Below, in pieces: positions 34,491 to 42,929 of a stretch of 64,000 nt of DNA. A program made the position numbers and the translations under genes. The notes beneath the pieces are model-generated. The model made no database searches, was not told the origin of the DNA, and saw only the letters and a list, made by a program, of their open reading frames with translations. The stretch is from Faecalibacterium gallinarum (lineage in GTDB: Bacteria; Bacillota; Clostridia; Oscillospirales; Ruminococcaceae), in NCBI RefSeq assembly GCF_022180365.1, contig NZ_BQKV01000027.1, positions 1 through 64,000 of the forward strand, in the 5' to 3' direction. The stretch's first letter is position 1; every line of letters starts with the position of its first letter.

Positions 34491-35906
34491 ATGGCAGACA
34501 ATAAAAAAATAGCCGAGCAGGTTCTGGGAGCGGTGGGCGGAGCGGCCAACCTGAAGGACGCCACCCACTGCATGACCCGCCTGCGTCTGTATCTAAAGGA
34601 CGACAGCATCCCCAAAGATGACGAAGTGAAGAAGATCTCCGGCGTGCTGGGGGTTGTCCGCGGCGGCCAGCAATATCAAATCATCATTGGCACCAATGTG
34701 CCCAAAGTGTACGAGGAACTGTGCAAGCTGGCAGGCATCAGCGCCAGCGCCGCTGTCAAGGATGATGCGGCCGCCGCTGAGGATGCCTCCATTGCCAGGC
34801 AGAAGCTGACCCCCAAGCAGGTGCTCAAAAACATCATGGGTTATCTGGCGGGCTGTATGACCCCCATGATCCCGGTGCTGCTGGCCGGAGGCTTGTTCCG
34901 TGCCGTCAATTCCATCTTTGGCCCCGACCTGCTGGGCCTGTACCCTATGGAAAGCAACCTGTATATCCTGTTCGATTTCCTGTATGATGCAGCTTTTTAC
35001 TTCATGCCCATCCTGGTAGGCTACAATGCAGCCAAGCAGCTGGGGGTCAACGGTATGCTGGGTTCGTTCATTGGCAGCATTCTGATGGTGCCCGATTTCG
35101 CAGTTTTTGCCACCAACGGGCAGCCCTTCACAGTCTTTGGCATCCCTGCCACTGTGACCAATTACGCCCAGACTGTTTTGCCCATTATGCTGTCGGTGCC
35201 CCTGTTCTGCCTGGTCTATAAGATCGTCAAAAAGTTCATGCCCGATCTGCTGACCACCGTTTTCACCCCGTTCCTCAGCCTGCTCATTTCCATGCCCTTT
35301 ATCCTCTGCCTGCTGGCGCCTCTGGGCACCATTGTGGGCAACGCCATCAGCGGCGGCCTTGCCTGGTTCGGTATGACCACCGGCTGGTTCGGTGTAGCTG
35401 TCATTGCCGCCCTGTGGGAGTTCCTGGTGATGAGCGGTATGCACCTGGCCCTGATGATGCCCATGATGGCCGATTTCTTTGAAACCGGTATTGGCAGCGG
35501 ACCGATGAACGCCGGCAACTTTGCCACCTGGGCCTGCTTCGGTGTGGCGCTGGGCGCAGCGCTCCGCCTGAAAAACAAGGATGATCGCAGCACATCCTTT
35601 GCAGCCTTCGCTTCCGGCATTCTGGGCGGCGTCACCGAACCCACTCTGTATGGCATCTGCTTCCGCTTTACCCGCTGCTTTGTAACGATGGCCGTCGGCG
35701 GCTTTGTGGGCGGCGCCATTGCCGGCATGTTCGACCTCAAGGGATACGCAATGACCTCCGCCAACTTCCTGTCTCTGCTGGGCTATGTGGGCGGCACCAA
35801 CGCCAACATCGCCGTTGGCGTGGCAGCTTCCTTCTCTTCCCTGATTGTAGCAGCAGTCCTGACTTATTTGTTTGGATTTTCCAAAAAAGATTTGGAGAAC
35901 GTTTAA
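34491..35906 (+). CDS. PTS beta-glucoside/sucrose-family EIIBC
   Basis: A 471-aa permease. The N-terminal EIIB domain has Cys27 in DATHCMTRLRL, then GVLGVVRGGQQYQIIIG. The EIIC domain (from about residue 105) has about ten membrane segments, GGVTEPTLYGICFRF (GxTEPxLYG motif) and ITxPMxP-like MTPMIPVLLAGG. There is no fused EIIA, and no glucose-family EIIA in the cluster; a shared EIIA elsewhere would be needed. It is the second, unrelated PTS transporter of the operon. Confidence 0.93.
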   Translation: MADNKKIAEQVLGAVGGAANLKDATHCMTRLRLYLKDDSIPKDDEVKKISGVLGVVRGGQQYQIIIGTNVPKVYEELCKLAGISASAAVKDDAAAAEDASIARQKLTPKQVLKNIMGYLAGCMTPMIPVLLAGGLFRAVNSIFGPDLLGLYPMESNLYILFDFLYDAAFYFMPILVGYNAAKQLGVNGMLGSFIGSILMVPDFAVFATNGQPFTVFGIPATVTNYAQTVLPIMLSVPLFCLVYKIVKKFMPDLLTTVFTPFLSLLISMPFILCLLAPLGTIVGNAISGGLAWFGMTTGWFGVAVIAALWEFLVMSGMHLALMMPMMADFFETGIGSGPMNAGNFATWACFGVALGAALRLKNKDDRSTSFAAFASGILGGVTEPTLYGICFRFTRCFVTMAVGGFVGGAIAGMFDLKGYAMTSANFLSLLGYVGGTNANIAVGVAASFSSLIVAAVLTYLFGFSKKDLENV

Positions 35907-35941
35907 TTGCGTGATACAATAAAATCAAAAAGGCTGGTATT

Positions 35942-37339
35942 ATGGATTTGATGAAACAAATGATTTTCCCCGCCGGCTTTCTCTGGGGGGCATCCACCAG
36001 CGCCTTCCAGGTGGAAGGCGGCTATAACGAGGGGGGCAAAGGCCCCGCCACCACCGACCGGGGCGCTGGCCGTCCCGGCATCGCCGACAACAAGGTGGCC
36101 GCCGACCACTACCACCACTGGAAAGAGGACGTGGACCTGATGGCCGAACTGGGCTTGAAGGTCTACCGGATGGGTTTTTCCTGGAGCCGGATTATGCCCG
36201 ACGCCTCGGGCAACCCCAACCCGGAGGGCCTGGCCTTCTATGACCATCTGATCGACTACCTGCTGGAAAAGGGCATCGAGCCTCTGGTGACCCTTTACCA
36301 CTTCGAGTGCCCCCAGGCCCTGGTGGACGCTTTCGGCGGCTGGCTGGACCGGCAGATGATTGACGCCTACCTGCGGTACGCCGAGATCTGTTTCACCCAC
36401 TTTAAGGGCCGGGTCAAGCGGTGGGTCACCGTCAACGAACAGCTGATCGCCACTGCCGCCGGCATCATGAACGGCAACCACGAGAAAGACCCCCAGAAAA
36501 ACCTGCAAAACATCTATCAGATGAGCTATCACGTCTCCTTGGCCGAGCACAAAGCCATGGCCCTGCTGCGGCAGATTGACCCGGAGGCCCAGATCGGACC
36601 GGTCTGCGCCATCCAGGTGGTGTATCCCCACAGCAGCCGGGCCGAGGATGTGCTTGCCGCCGAGAACGCCGAAGAGCTGATGGAGTTTTACCTGCTGGAC
36701 CTGAGCGTCCGGGGGGAGTATCCTCCCTATGTGGCCAGCTATCTGAAAGCCCATGGCCTCTACCCTGAGACACAGCCCGAGGACGCCGCAGTGCTGAAAA
36801 GTTCGACCCCCGATTTCATCGGCATCAACTACTATTTCAGCATCTGCGTCAAGGCCAAGGAGGGCCCTGTCAACTATAACCAGCCCCCATTCTGGGTGTC
36901 AGATGCCTTCGACATCTGCGATAACCCCTACCTGAAGACCACCGAGTGGATGGACAAGGGCATCGACCCGGTGGGCCTGCGGATCGGCATGCGAAAGGTC
37001 TACAACCGCTGCCGCCTGCCTATGATCGTCACCGAAAACGGCATGGCCTACAGCGAGACCCTGGGCCCCGACGGCTGCATCCATGACCCCTACCGCATCG
37101 AGTACCTGAAAGAGCATATTGAGCAGATCGGCATCATGATCGCCGAGGGGCTGCCGGTGTTTGGCTACTGCCCCTGGAGCTTTGTGGACGTGGTGTCCAG
37201 CCACCAGGGCTTCGCCAAGCGGTATGGCCTGGTGTATGTGGACCGCACCGAGACCGACCCCAAGCAGTGCGCCCGGGTCAAGAAAGACAGCTTCTACTGG
37301 TACCAAAAGGTCATTGCCCAGAACGGCTTGCCTGAATAA
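35942..37339 (+). CDS. GH1 6-phospho-beta-glucosidase
   Basis: A 465-aa cytoplasmic GH1. Catalytic acid/base Glu is in TVNEQ (the usual Pro is Gln), nucleophile Glu in IVTENGMAY. The C-terminal block VVSSHQGFAKRYGLVYVD has the Ser...Lys...Tyr pattern that binds the 6-phosphate in phospho-glycosidases instead of the NFEWxxGY of plain beta-glucosidases. It would split the phosphorylated products of the PTS transporters. It lies 35 nt after EIIBC. Confidence 0.9.
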   Translation: MDLMKQMIFPAGFLWGASTSAFQVEGGYNEGGKGPATTDRGAGRPGIADNKVAADHYHHWKEDVDLMAELGLKVYRMGFSWSRIMPDASGNPNPEGLAFYDHLIDYLLEKGIEPLVTLYHFECPQALVDAFGGWLDRQMIDAYLRYAEICFTHFKGRVKRWVTVNEQLIATAAGIMNGNHEKDPQKNLQNIYQMSYHVSLAEHKAMALLRQIDPEAQIGPVCAIQVVYPHSSRAEDVLAAENAEELMEFYLLDLSVRGEYPPYVASYLKAHGLYPETQPEDAAVLKSSTPDFIGINYYFSICVKAKEGPVNYNQPPFWVSDAFDICDNPYLKTTEWMDKGIDPVGLRIGMRKVYNRCRLPMIVTENGMAYSETLGPDGCIHDPYRIEYLKEHIEQIGIMIAEGLPVFGYCPWSFVDVVSSHQGFAKRYGLVYVDRTETDPKQCARVKKDSFYWYQKVIAQNGLPE

Positions 37340-37382
37340 CCTGCAATCACCCCATTTTCTCCTTCATTCATTTTCTCCCTCC

Positions 37383-37431
37383 GCAGCCATGCGGGCAACC
37401 CTCCGCGCTGCCTGTATGGCTGCCCTTTTTT
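37383..37431 (+). terminator. Intra-operon hairpin with T run
   Basis: GCAGCCAT / ATGGCTGC followed by CCTTTTTTT, between the phospho-glucosidase and the glycosyltransferase. It may attenuate downstream expression. Confidence 0.6.
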
Positions 37432-37459
37432 GCCCAAAAACCGGAAAGGAGTTCCGTTT

Positions 37460-38641
37460 ATGCATATTGCCTTTGTATCCCTGGGGGCCTTCGGCCATGT
37501 GAACCCTACCCTGGCCCTGGTGACCGAACTGGTGAAGCAGGGAGTCCGGGTGACCTACTTCTCCACCGAGAATTTCCAGAAGATTGTGGAGCCCACCGGG
37601 GCCAAGTTTGTGGTGGTGCCCTCCTGGATGGCCCGGCAGGCCGGCGCACAGGAAGGCGGCGCCGATGAAAATGTGGCTGCCACCGTGCCCTTCCTGTTCC
37701 TGAACGAGGCCGGGGCCTACATTGACCCCATCCTGGAGGTGCTGCAGGCCGACAAGCCCGACGCCATCGTCCACGACTTTGCCGGCATCGCCGGCACCAT
37801 CGCCGCCGACGCCCTCCACATCCCCAACGTGATGCTGTACACCAGCTACCCCTCCAACGACAGCTACTCCATGGCCGCCTCTTTCGAGAGCGTCCCGGCG
37901 GAGCACCCGCTGCGGAAGGCCGCCGACCAGATTGCTGAGGGCTTTGTGAAAAAGTACGGCTGCCGCAAGATGACGGTCAAGGAAATCTTCGACGGCCACG
38001 GAGACTTCAACCTGGTGATGATGCAGAAGCGGCTGGTGCCCCACAACGAGACCTTCGGGGACAACTTCGTGTTCACCGGGGTCCAGATCGGCAAGCGCAC
38101 TGCCTTCGGCAGCTGGAAAGCCCCCGACAACGGCAAACCCCTGCTGTACTCGTCCCTGGGCACCGCCTTCAACAACTGGCCCGAATACTACCCGATTCTG
38201 TTTGACGCGGTTCGTGATTTGGACATCAACGTCTTTGCGGCGTTGGGTTCCATCGACCCTGCCAGCCTGAAGGATATCCCCGCCAACATGGAGGTGGGCC
38301 AGATGGTGCCCCAGCTGGACATTCTGTCCCAGGCATCGGTGTTCATCACCCACGCCGGCATGGGCGGCACCGGCGAGGCCATCTATTACGGTGTGCCCAT
38401 GATCGCAATTCCCCAGATGGAAGAACAGGCCATCACCGCCCGGCAGATCGAGAAACTGGGCCTGGGCACCGCTTTCCTGGACAAGAACGCCATCACCTCG
38501 GAGAACCTGAAGACCGCCATCGTCAAGCTGCTGACCGACCCCTCTTACAAGGAAACCGCCGCAGATTTCGGCCGGGACATGAAGAGCCTGGGCGGCGCCG
38601 CTGCCTCGGCCGAGGCCCTGCTGCACTTCCTCAAACAATAA
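37460..38641 (+). CDS. GT1-family glycosyltransferase (OleD/YjiC macrolide-glucosyltransferase type)
   Basis: A 393-aa GT-B enzyme with an N-terminal acceptor domain starting IAFVSLGAFGHVNPTLAL; the His in FGHVNP is the usual catalytic base. The C-terminal nucleotide-sugar domain has LLYSSLGTAFN, VPQLDILSQASVFITHAGMGGTGEA and VPQ-type MIAIPQMEEQ, the donor-binding signature. Family members put glucose from UDP-glucose on phenols, flavonoids or macrolides in the cytoplasm. ATG at 37460 follows AAAGGA. A GT1 between two GH1 enzymes in a sugar-import cluster is unusual. Confidence 0.9.
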   Translation: MHIAFVSLGAFGHVNPTLALVTELVKQGVRVTYFSTENFQKIVEPTGAKFVVVPSWMARQAGAQEGGADENVAATVPFLFLNEAGAYIDPILEVLQADKPDAIVHDFAGIAGTIAADALHIPNVMLYTSYPSNDSYSMAASFESVPAEHPLRKAADQIAEGFVKKYGCRKMTVKEIFDGHGDFNLVMMQKRLVPHNETFGDNFVFTGVQIGKRTAFGSWKAPDNGKPLLYSSLGTAFNNWPEYYPILFDAVRDLDINVFAALGSIDPASLKDIPANMEVGQMVPQLDILSQASVFITHAGMGGTGEAIYYGVPMIAIPQMEEQAITARQIEKLGLGTAFLDKNAITSENLKTAIVKLLTDPSYKETAADFGRDMKSLGGAAASAEALLHFLKQ

Positions 38642-38693
38642 CGCCATTTTCCGCTGCTTCCATTTGCCGGAGCAGGTACTCCTTTTTGCAATG

Positions 38694-38723
38694 CCCCGCC
38701 TGACCCCCAGGCGGGGTATTCTT
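38694..38723 (+). terminator. Intra-operon hairpin
   Basis: CCCCGCCTG / CAGGCGGGG followed by TATTCTTT, just before the last cargo gene. Confidence 0.5.
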
Positions 38724-38747
38724 TCCACAGTCAGGAGGATACAGACC

Positions 38748-40100
38748 ATGACCACTTTTCCCAAAGATTTCCTGTGGAGCGCCTCCACAGCGGCCACCCA
38801 GATTGAGGGCGGCTGGAACGCCGACGGCAAAGGGGAGTCCATCTGGGACACCCTGGTTCACGACGGCACCGGCAAAATTGCCCACGGCGAGAACTCCGAC
38901 ACTTCCATTGACTTTTACCACCGCTGGCGGGAGGACGTGGCCCTGATGAAACAGATGGGCCTGAAAGCTTACCGGTTTTCCATCAGCTGGTCCCGGGTGC
39001 TGCCCGAGGGTATTGGCAAGGTGAACGAGGCAGGCATCCGGTTTTACCAGGATCTCTGCGACGAGCTGCTGAAAAACGGCATCCAACCCCTGGTGACCCT
39101 CTACCACTGGGACCTGCCCACCGCCCTTTACCGGCAGGGCGGCTGGAAGAACCCCGCCAGCCCCGACTGGTTTGCCGAGTATGCGGACGTGGTGTCCAGG
39201 GCCTTGGCGGGCCGGGTGAGGTACTGGCTCACCTTCAACGAACCCCAGATGTTTTGTGGCTTGGGGCTGGTGGCAGGGGTTCATGCACCTTTTGAGCACA
39301 ACGATGACGTCGCCATGATGGACATCACCAAACACATCCTGCTGGCCCACGGCCGGGCGGTACAGGTACTGCGGAAAAACTGCCCCGGCGCCAAGGTGGG
39401 CATGGCCCCCACTGGCGACTGCTGCCTGCCCAAAGATGACTCCCCCGAGGAAGTGGAGAAGGCCCGGCAGAAGTCGTTGAGCGAGTACCCGGGCTACATC
39501 ATGTCCAACACCTGGTGGGCCGACCCGGTGTTTCTGGGGCAGTACCCCGCCTGGGCCAAAGAGAAGTTTGGGGATCTGCTGTACCCCATGACGGCAGAGG
39601 AGTGGACCCTGGTGTCCCAGCCTCTGGACTTCTACGCCTACAACTGCTATCAGGGGACGGTGGACATCGTCCCTGACCCGTCCAAATACGACGCCTACGC
39701 CTACCAGGGCAGCCCCCAGACAGCGGCCGCCTGGAACATCACCCCGAAAGTCCTGTACTATGCCAGCAAATTCTGGTTTGAGCGGTACCACCTGCCCATC
39801 CTCATCACCGAAAACGGCTATTCGGGCCTGGACTGCGTGATGCTGGACGGCAAAGTCCACGACCCCCAGCGGATTGACTTCCTCCACCGGTACCTGCGGG
39901 AGGTGGCCCATGCCATCGCCGACGGCATCCCGGTGATCGGCTACTCGGTGTGGAGCCTCTTCGACAACTTCGAGTGGGCGGCAGGCTACAGCTGCCGCTA
40001 CGGCCTGATCTATGTGGATTATCCCACCCAGCAGCGGATCGTGAAAGATTCCGGCTGGTGGTACCGGGACGTGATCGCCTCGGATGGCGGGTGCCTGTAA
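38748..40100 (+). CDS. GH1 beta-glucosidase (non-phospho type)
   Basis: A 450-aa GH1. Acid/base Glu is in LTFNEPQ, nucleophile Glu in LITENGYSG. The glycone-binding end reads SLFDNFEWAAGYSCRYGL, the signature of enzymes that act on unphosphorylated glucosides. There is no signal peptide, so it acts inside the cell on glucosides that have not passed through the PTS, for example products of the neighbouring GT1. ATG at 38748 follows AGGAGG; the frame upstream to 38664 is unsupported. Confidence 0.92.
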   Translation: MTTFPKDFLWSASTAATQIEGGWNADGKGESIWDTLVHDGTGKIAHGENSDTSIDFYHRWREDVALMKQMGLKAYRFSISWSRVLPEGIGKVNEAGIRFYQDLCDELLKNGIQPLVTLYHWDLPTALYRQGGWKNPASPDWFAEYADVVSRALAGRVRYWLTFNEPQMFCGLGLVAGVHAPFEHNDDVAMMDITKHILLAHGRAVQVLRKNCPGAKVGMAPTGDCCLPKDDSPEEVEKARQKSLSEYPGYIMSNTWWADPVFLGQYPAWAKEKFGDLLYPMTAEEWTLVSQPLDFYAYNCYQGTVDIVPDPSKYDAYAYQGSPQTAAAWNITPKVLYYASKFWFERYHLPILITENGYSGLDCVMLDGKVHDPQRIDFLHRYLREVAHAIADGIPVIGYSVWSLFDNFEWAAGYSCRYGLIYVDYPTQQRIVKDSGWWYRDVIASDGGCL

Positions 40101-40123
40101 GGGCGCGACGCCAGAACAAACAT

Positions 40124-40178
40124 AAAGAGGTCGCTCACTGTGCAGACAAGCGCAGCGGGCGGCCTCTTTGTCTTTCTC
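40124..40178 (+). terminator. Terminator of the cargo operon
   Basis: AAAGAGG.CGCT / AGCGGGCGGCCTCTTT, then GTCTTTCTC. Confidence 0.7.
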
Positions 40179-40391
40179 AAACCCTGCCAGAGAACCGGTG
40201 GTTTATTTGTCCATATAAGCCCTCTGCACATTTTTGCACAGATTTTGCACATCGAAATAGATGGATTGCGGATGCAAGAAATTCAATGGGTGCAAAATAT
40301 GCAGAGGGGATAAAGACTAAAAATAACGTATAATCAAATAAAATTACATAGATGCGAACAAATGGGAATCGACAAATGTTGCCCGAGAAGT
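40176..40391. repeat. Right terminal sequence of the element with arm-type site
   Basis: Matches the internal scar at 26229-26398. It contains the 31-nt GCACA-repeat motif (40224-40254) shared with the left end and ends directly at attR. It carries no gene. Confidence 0.75.
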
Positions 40392-40392
40392 C

Positions 40393-40442
40393 CTTTTAAT
40401 CAGAGGGCCTGGGATTCGAGTTCCCACGAGCGCACCAAAATC
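40393..40442 (+). repeat. attR: 3' fragment of tRNA-Lys
   Basis: 50-bp copy of the tRNA-Lys 3' half (from the anticodon loop through CCA). The 5' half is absent, so it is not a functional tRNA. The original terminator follows at 40437-40482, with one compensated pair relative to 17511-17558. Confidence 0.93.
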
Positions 40443-40482
40443 ACGCGATAAATCGCAAGATTTATCGCGTGATTTTCTTTTT

Positions 40483-40627
40483 GCATACTCCATCCCAAAA
40501 CAAAAGACTTGTACAAGCCGGGCGTTTTTCCCACCCGAGCCTGTACAAGTCCTGTACCGTCTGCCCGGGATCCTCTCTCCTTTGAAAGGGAAGCGCATCG
40601 AGCCACGGCTTTTAAATGTTTAAATAT
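40483..40627. other. Spacer right of attR with an inverted repeat
   Basis: GACTTGTACA and TGTACAAGTC form an inverted repeat (40507-40553) without a T run. No gene is present. It could act as a weak terminator for the flavoprotein gene, which ends at 40628. Confidence 0.4.
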
Positions 40628-42184
40628 TTAGCACCAGGCCGTCAGAGCAGCGACCTGCTCGCCGCAGACTTTGCCATGATACTGGGTGCCAATGATGGCC
40701 GTACCGGAACCGGGGTAGTAGGGCCCAATCCAGCCGCCGGCATTCATGCCGCCCGCATACAGGCGGCTGATGGGCTGGCCGTTGACATCGAGCACCTGGC
40801 AGTTTGCGTTAATGCGCAGGCCCACGATACTGCCCAGATTGCAGGGCACATTCATCATCGCATAGAAGGGGCCGGTAATGGTGTTGAGGCCGGTGCGGCG
40901 GCCAAAGACCCGATCCTCACCGGTGGCGGAAACCATTTCATTCCAGCTGGCGACGCTGGCGGCCAAGTTGGCCGCATCGCAGTCCATGGCTGCGGCCAGC
41001 TCTTCCAGGGTGTCGGCAGACAGCAGGGTACCTGCGGCGACTGCATCCGCCACTGTTTCGGCCGTCCAAATGGCACCCGGATCGCTCAGAGCCTCCTGGC
41101 CAAAGACCATATAGGTCTTACCGCCCAACTGCTTTTCCTGCTGGAAGATCGCCCGGTACTGATAGGCATAGGTAGCGTCCTCACAGACAAAACGCTGGCC
41201 CGCCTTGTTGACGATGATACAGGGCATGGTGGGAATGGTATTGTTGGTGGCATTGCCGGTGGTACCGCAGAAGTCAATGGTGCCGCCCTGGCCATACAGA
41301 TCCGCTCCGATCTCCATGCCCATCCGCAGGCCATCGCCAGTATTCCCTGCGACGCACATGCAGGTACCGTTCTCCAGCGCCCAGTACTGCTGGGGCGCCA
41401 GACGTTTGGCCATCTCCTTATTCTGATCCACCGAAGCAGCAGCCAGAATCACGCCCTTTTTGGCTTTTACCCGGATAACCTTCTCTTCCGTCTCTGCCTC
41501 CACACCGATGACCTCTCCGTTCTCGGTGATCAGACGGGTGGCGGCCGTGTTGGTCATGATGTTGACGCCCTTTTCTTTGCAGTAATTTGCCAGGGCACTC
41601 GTCAAAACGCCGCCCTGACCTGCGGCGCCGCCGCCTTCGTAGACGTGAATCCGGTCCGCTTCCAGCTCACGGGGAACCGTGGGGACATGGCAGTGACCGT
41701 AGACGCTGACCCACTTGATCTCGGGCAGTTCGGCCTCCCAGTCGATGATGGCCGGGGCGCCCTCTGCCAGTGCTTTGACCAATTCCTCGTCCACATAACC
41801 TTCGCCTTCGGCGATCCACTCGTTGGCATGGTTGGCGGGGGTGTCGCTGCCAAAAGAAGTCAGCTCCTTTTGATAGCTGGTACCGGCCGCCTGCATAACG
41901 CCGCCCGAGAACGTTGTGGTACCGCCGGTGATCCCGGCTTTTTCCAGGATAATGACAGACGCCCCTGCATCAACCGCCGCACGGCCTGCTGCCAGACCGG
42001 TACCGCCGCCGCCCACGATAACTGCATCGGCTTCATAATCCCAGGAAGTGGTTTCCGAAGTGGAGCTGGAGCTGGCAGTGGTGGAGCTGGCTGTGCTGCT
42101 GCAGGCGGCCAGAGTGCTGACCGCCGCCACACCGGCTGCCACGGCACTGCTATGCAGGAAGTTTCTTCTAGAGATCTTCTTCAT
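40628..42184 (-). CDS. Exported FAD-dependent reductase (fumarate-reductase flavoprotein family), Tat-signal lipoprotein
   Basis: A 518-aa flavoprotein. The signal has ISRRNFLHS (Arg 6-7), the Tat motif expected for a cofactor-loaded protein, and a lipobox-like LAAC (Cys28) followed by a Ser/Thr linker. FAD binding: ADAVIVGGGGTGLAAG, and at the C terminus LYAGGMNAGGWIGPYYPGSG. It belongs to the FAD_binding_2 group (fumarate, urocanate and related enoate reductases) but has no FMN-binding or cytochrome domain. The substrate is probably an extracellular unsaturated acid; unproven. It lies just outside attR, downstream of its likely TetR regulator. Confidence 0.88.
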   Translation of the reverse strand: MKKISRRNFLHSSAVAAGVAAVSTLAACSSTASSTTASSSSTSETTSWDYEADAVIVGGGGTGLAAGRAAVDAGASVIILEKAGITGGTTTFSGGVMQAAGTSYQKELTSFGSDTPANHANEWIAEGEGYVDEELVKALAEGAPAIIDWEAELPEIKWVSVYGHCHVPTVPRELEADRIHVYEGGGAAGQGGVLTSALANYCKEKGVNIMTNTAATRLITENGEVIGVEAETEEKVIRVKAKKGVILAAASVDQNKEMAKRLAPQQYWALENGTCMCVAGNTGDGLRMGMEIGADLYGQGGTIDFCGTTGNATNNTIPTMPCIIVNKAGQRFVCEDATYAYQYRAIFQQEKQLGGKTYMVFGQEALSDPGAIWTAETVADAVAAGTLLSADTLEELAAAMDCDAANLAASVASWNEMVSATGEDRVFGRRTGLNTITGPFYAMMNVPCNLGSIVGLRINANCQVLDVNGQPISRLYAGGMNAGGWIGPYYPGSGTAIIGTQYHGKVCGEQVAALTAWC

Positions 42185-42242
42185 AATCTTTCTCCTTTTC
42201 CATACATTGTGATTTCCAGGCAGGTGAAACGCGCGCGTTGCT

Positions 42243-42268
42243 GTCGACTATGTTAAAATAATATCGAC
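42243..42268. promoter_or_regulatory. Candidate TetR operator upstream of the flavoprotein gene
   Basis: Inverted repeat GTCGA-N16-TCGAC whose AT-rich centre contains -10-like sequence, 59 nt upstream of the flavoprotein start. Confidence 0.5.
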
Positions 42269-42362
42269 TCCGACGCAAAAAGAAAAGGAACGACTATGCC
42301 GATCTGTTCCAAAGAAGAACGAATTGGCACACATGTTCCTTTTCCAACTCCAAATCGCTATT

Positions 42363-42929
42363 TTATTCGATATACCGGCGGATAAAATCCGGGGCCGCCA
42401 TCTTGATCGCCATCAGAAGGGGAGCGGCTTCCTGCCGGCAGCCCTCCTGAACCCAGCGGACCGTCAGCTCCACCGATCCACTCACATACAGTTCCAACGC
42501 CACCCTCTGCTGATAGTCCAGCAGGATATCGTGCTGCTGCAGGATCGTCTCATAGGTTCGCATCGTCTCCTGATAAACGTATCCCCGCAGGTTGTTCACG
42601 TCCCGGGACGAGAAAGCATTGCGGTAAAACCGGGCGTGCGCCTCAAACACACCCCAGGTGCTGCGCGTTGCGGTGTCATAGTCCACGCCCTCGAACAAGC
42701 GGAACAAGGTCTGATCCAGCAGCTGCCCGTGAAGCCAGTTCACCACGTCGTATTTATCCCGGAAATGCCGGTAAAAACTGGTCACGCCGATCCCCGCCTG
42801 TGCAATCAGGTCCCGGGTGGAGATATCATCAATCGACTGCGTTTGCATCAGCTGGTACAGGGTCTGGGCCACAGCGTTTTTCAGGCCGTTGGCCCGGTTA
42901 TGCACCAGCGGCAGAGGATTATTTTCCAC
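42363..42929 (-). CDS. TetR/AcrR-family regulator
   Basis: A 188-aa protein. The N-terminal HTH has ALYQLMQTQSIDDISTRDLIAQAGIGVTSFYRHF (GVTSFYRHFRDKY is the recognition helix and tail). The helical C-terminal half is of the TetR_C type. The start is GTG at 42929 with GGGAGG 9 nt upstream. It is encoded immediately upstream of the flavoprotein gene on the same strand with a 178-nt gap, and probably controls it in response to a substrate. Confidence 0.88.
   Translation of the reverse strand: MENNPLPLVHNRANGLKNAVAQTLYQLMQTQSIDDISTRDLIAQAGIGVTSFYRHFRDKYDVVNWLHGQLLDQTLFRLFEGVDYDTATRSTWGVFEAHARFYRNAFSSRDVNNLRGYVYQETMRTYETILQQHDILLDYQQRVALELYVSGSVELTVRWVQEGCRQEAAPLLMAIKMAAPDFIRRYIE

Larger units (their letters stand above)
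17467..40442. mobile_element. Integrated mobilisable element in tRNA-Lys, about 22.9 kb, composite
   Basis: A 50-bp perfect direct repeat of the tRNA-Lys 3' end bounds the region (17467-17516 and 40393-40442); similarity runs on through the tRNA terminator for 85 nt with three differences. A tyrosine integrase lies next to the left junction, reading toward the tRNA. Inside are excisionase-like, replication, relaxase and MobC-like genes, then a scarred zone, then a 13-kb sugar/glycoside cargo. A 31-nt motif with GCACA repeats lies just inside both ends (17566-17596 and 40224-40254, one mismatch), with a third partial copy at 26278. No conjugative transfer genes (VirB4, VirD4) were seen, so it would be mobilised rather than self-transmissible. 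Confidence 0.9.

Noticed and set aside
37364-38851. 495-codon minus-strand frame opposite the GT1 gene
   Set aside because: It is a shadow of the GT1 frame and spans an intergenic hairpin.
40393-40442. Second tRNA-Lys gene
   Set aside because: Only the 3' half is present; the acceptor 5' strand and D arm are missing. It is the attR scar.
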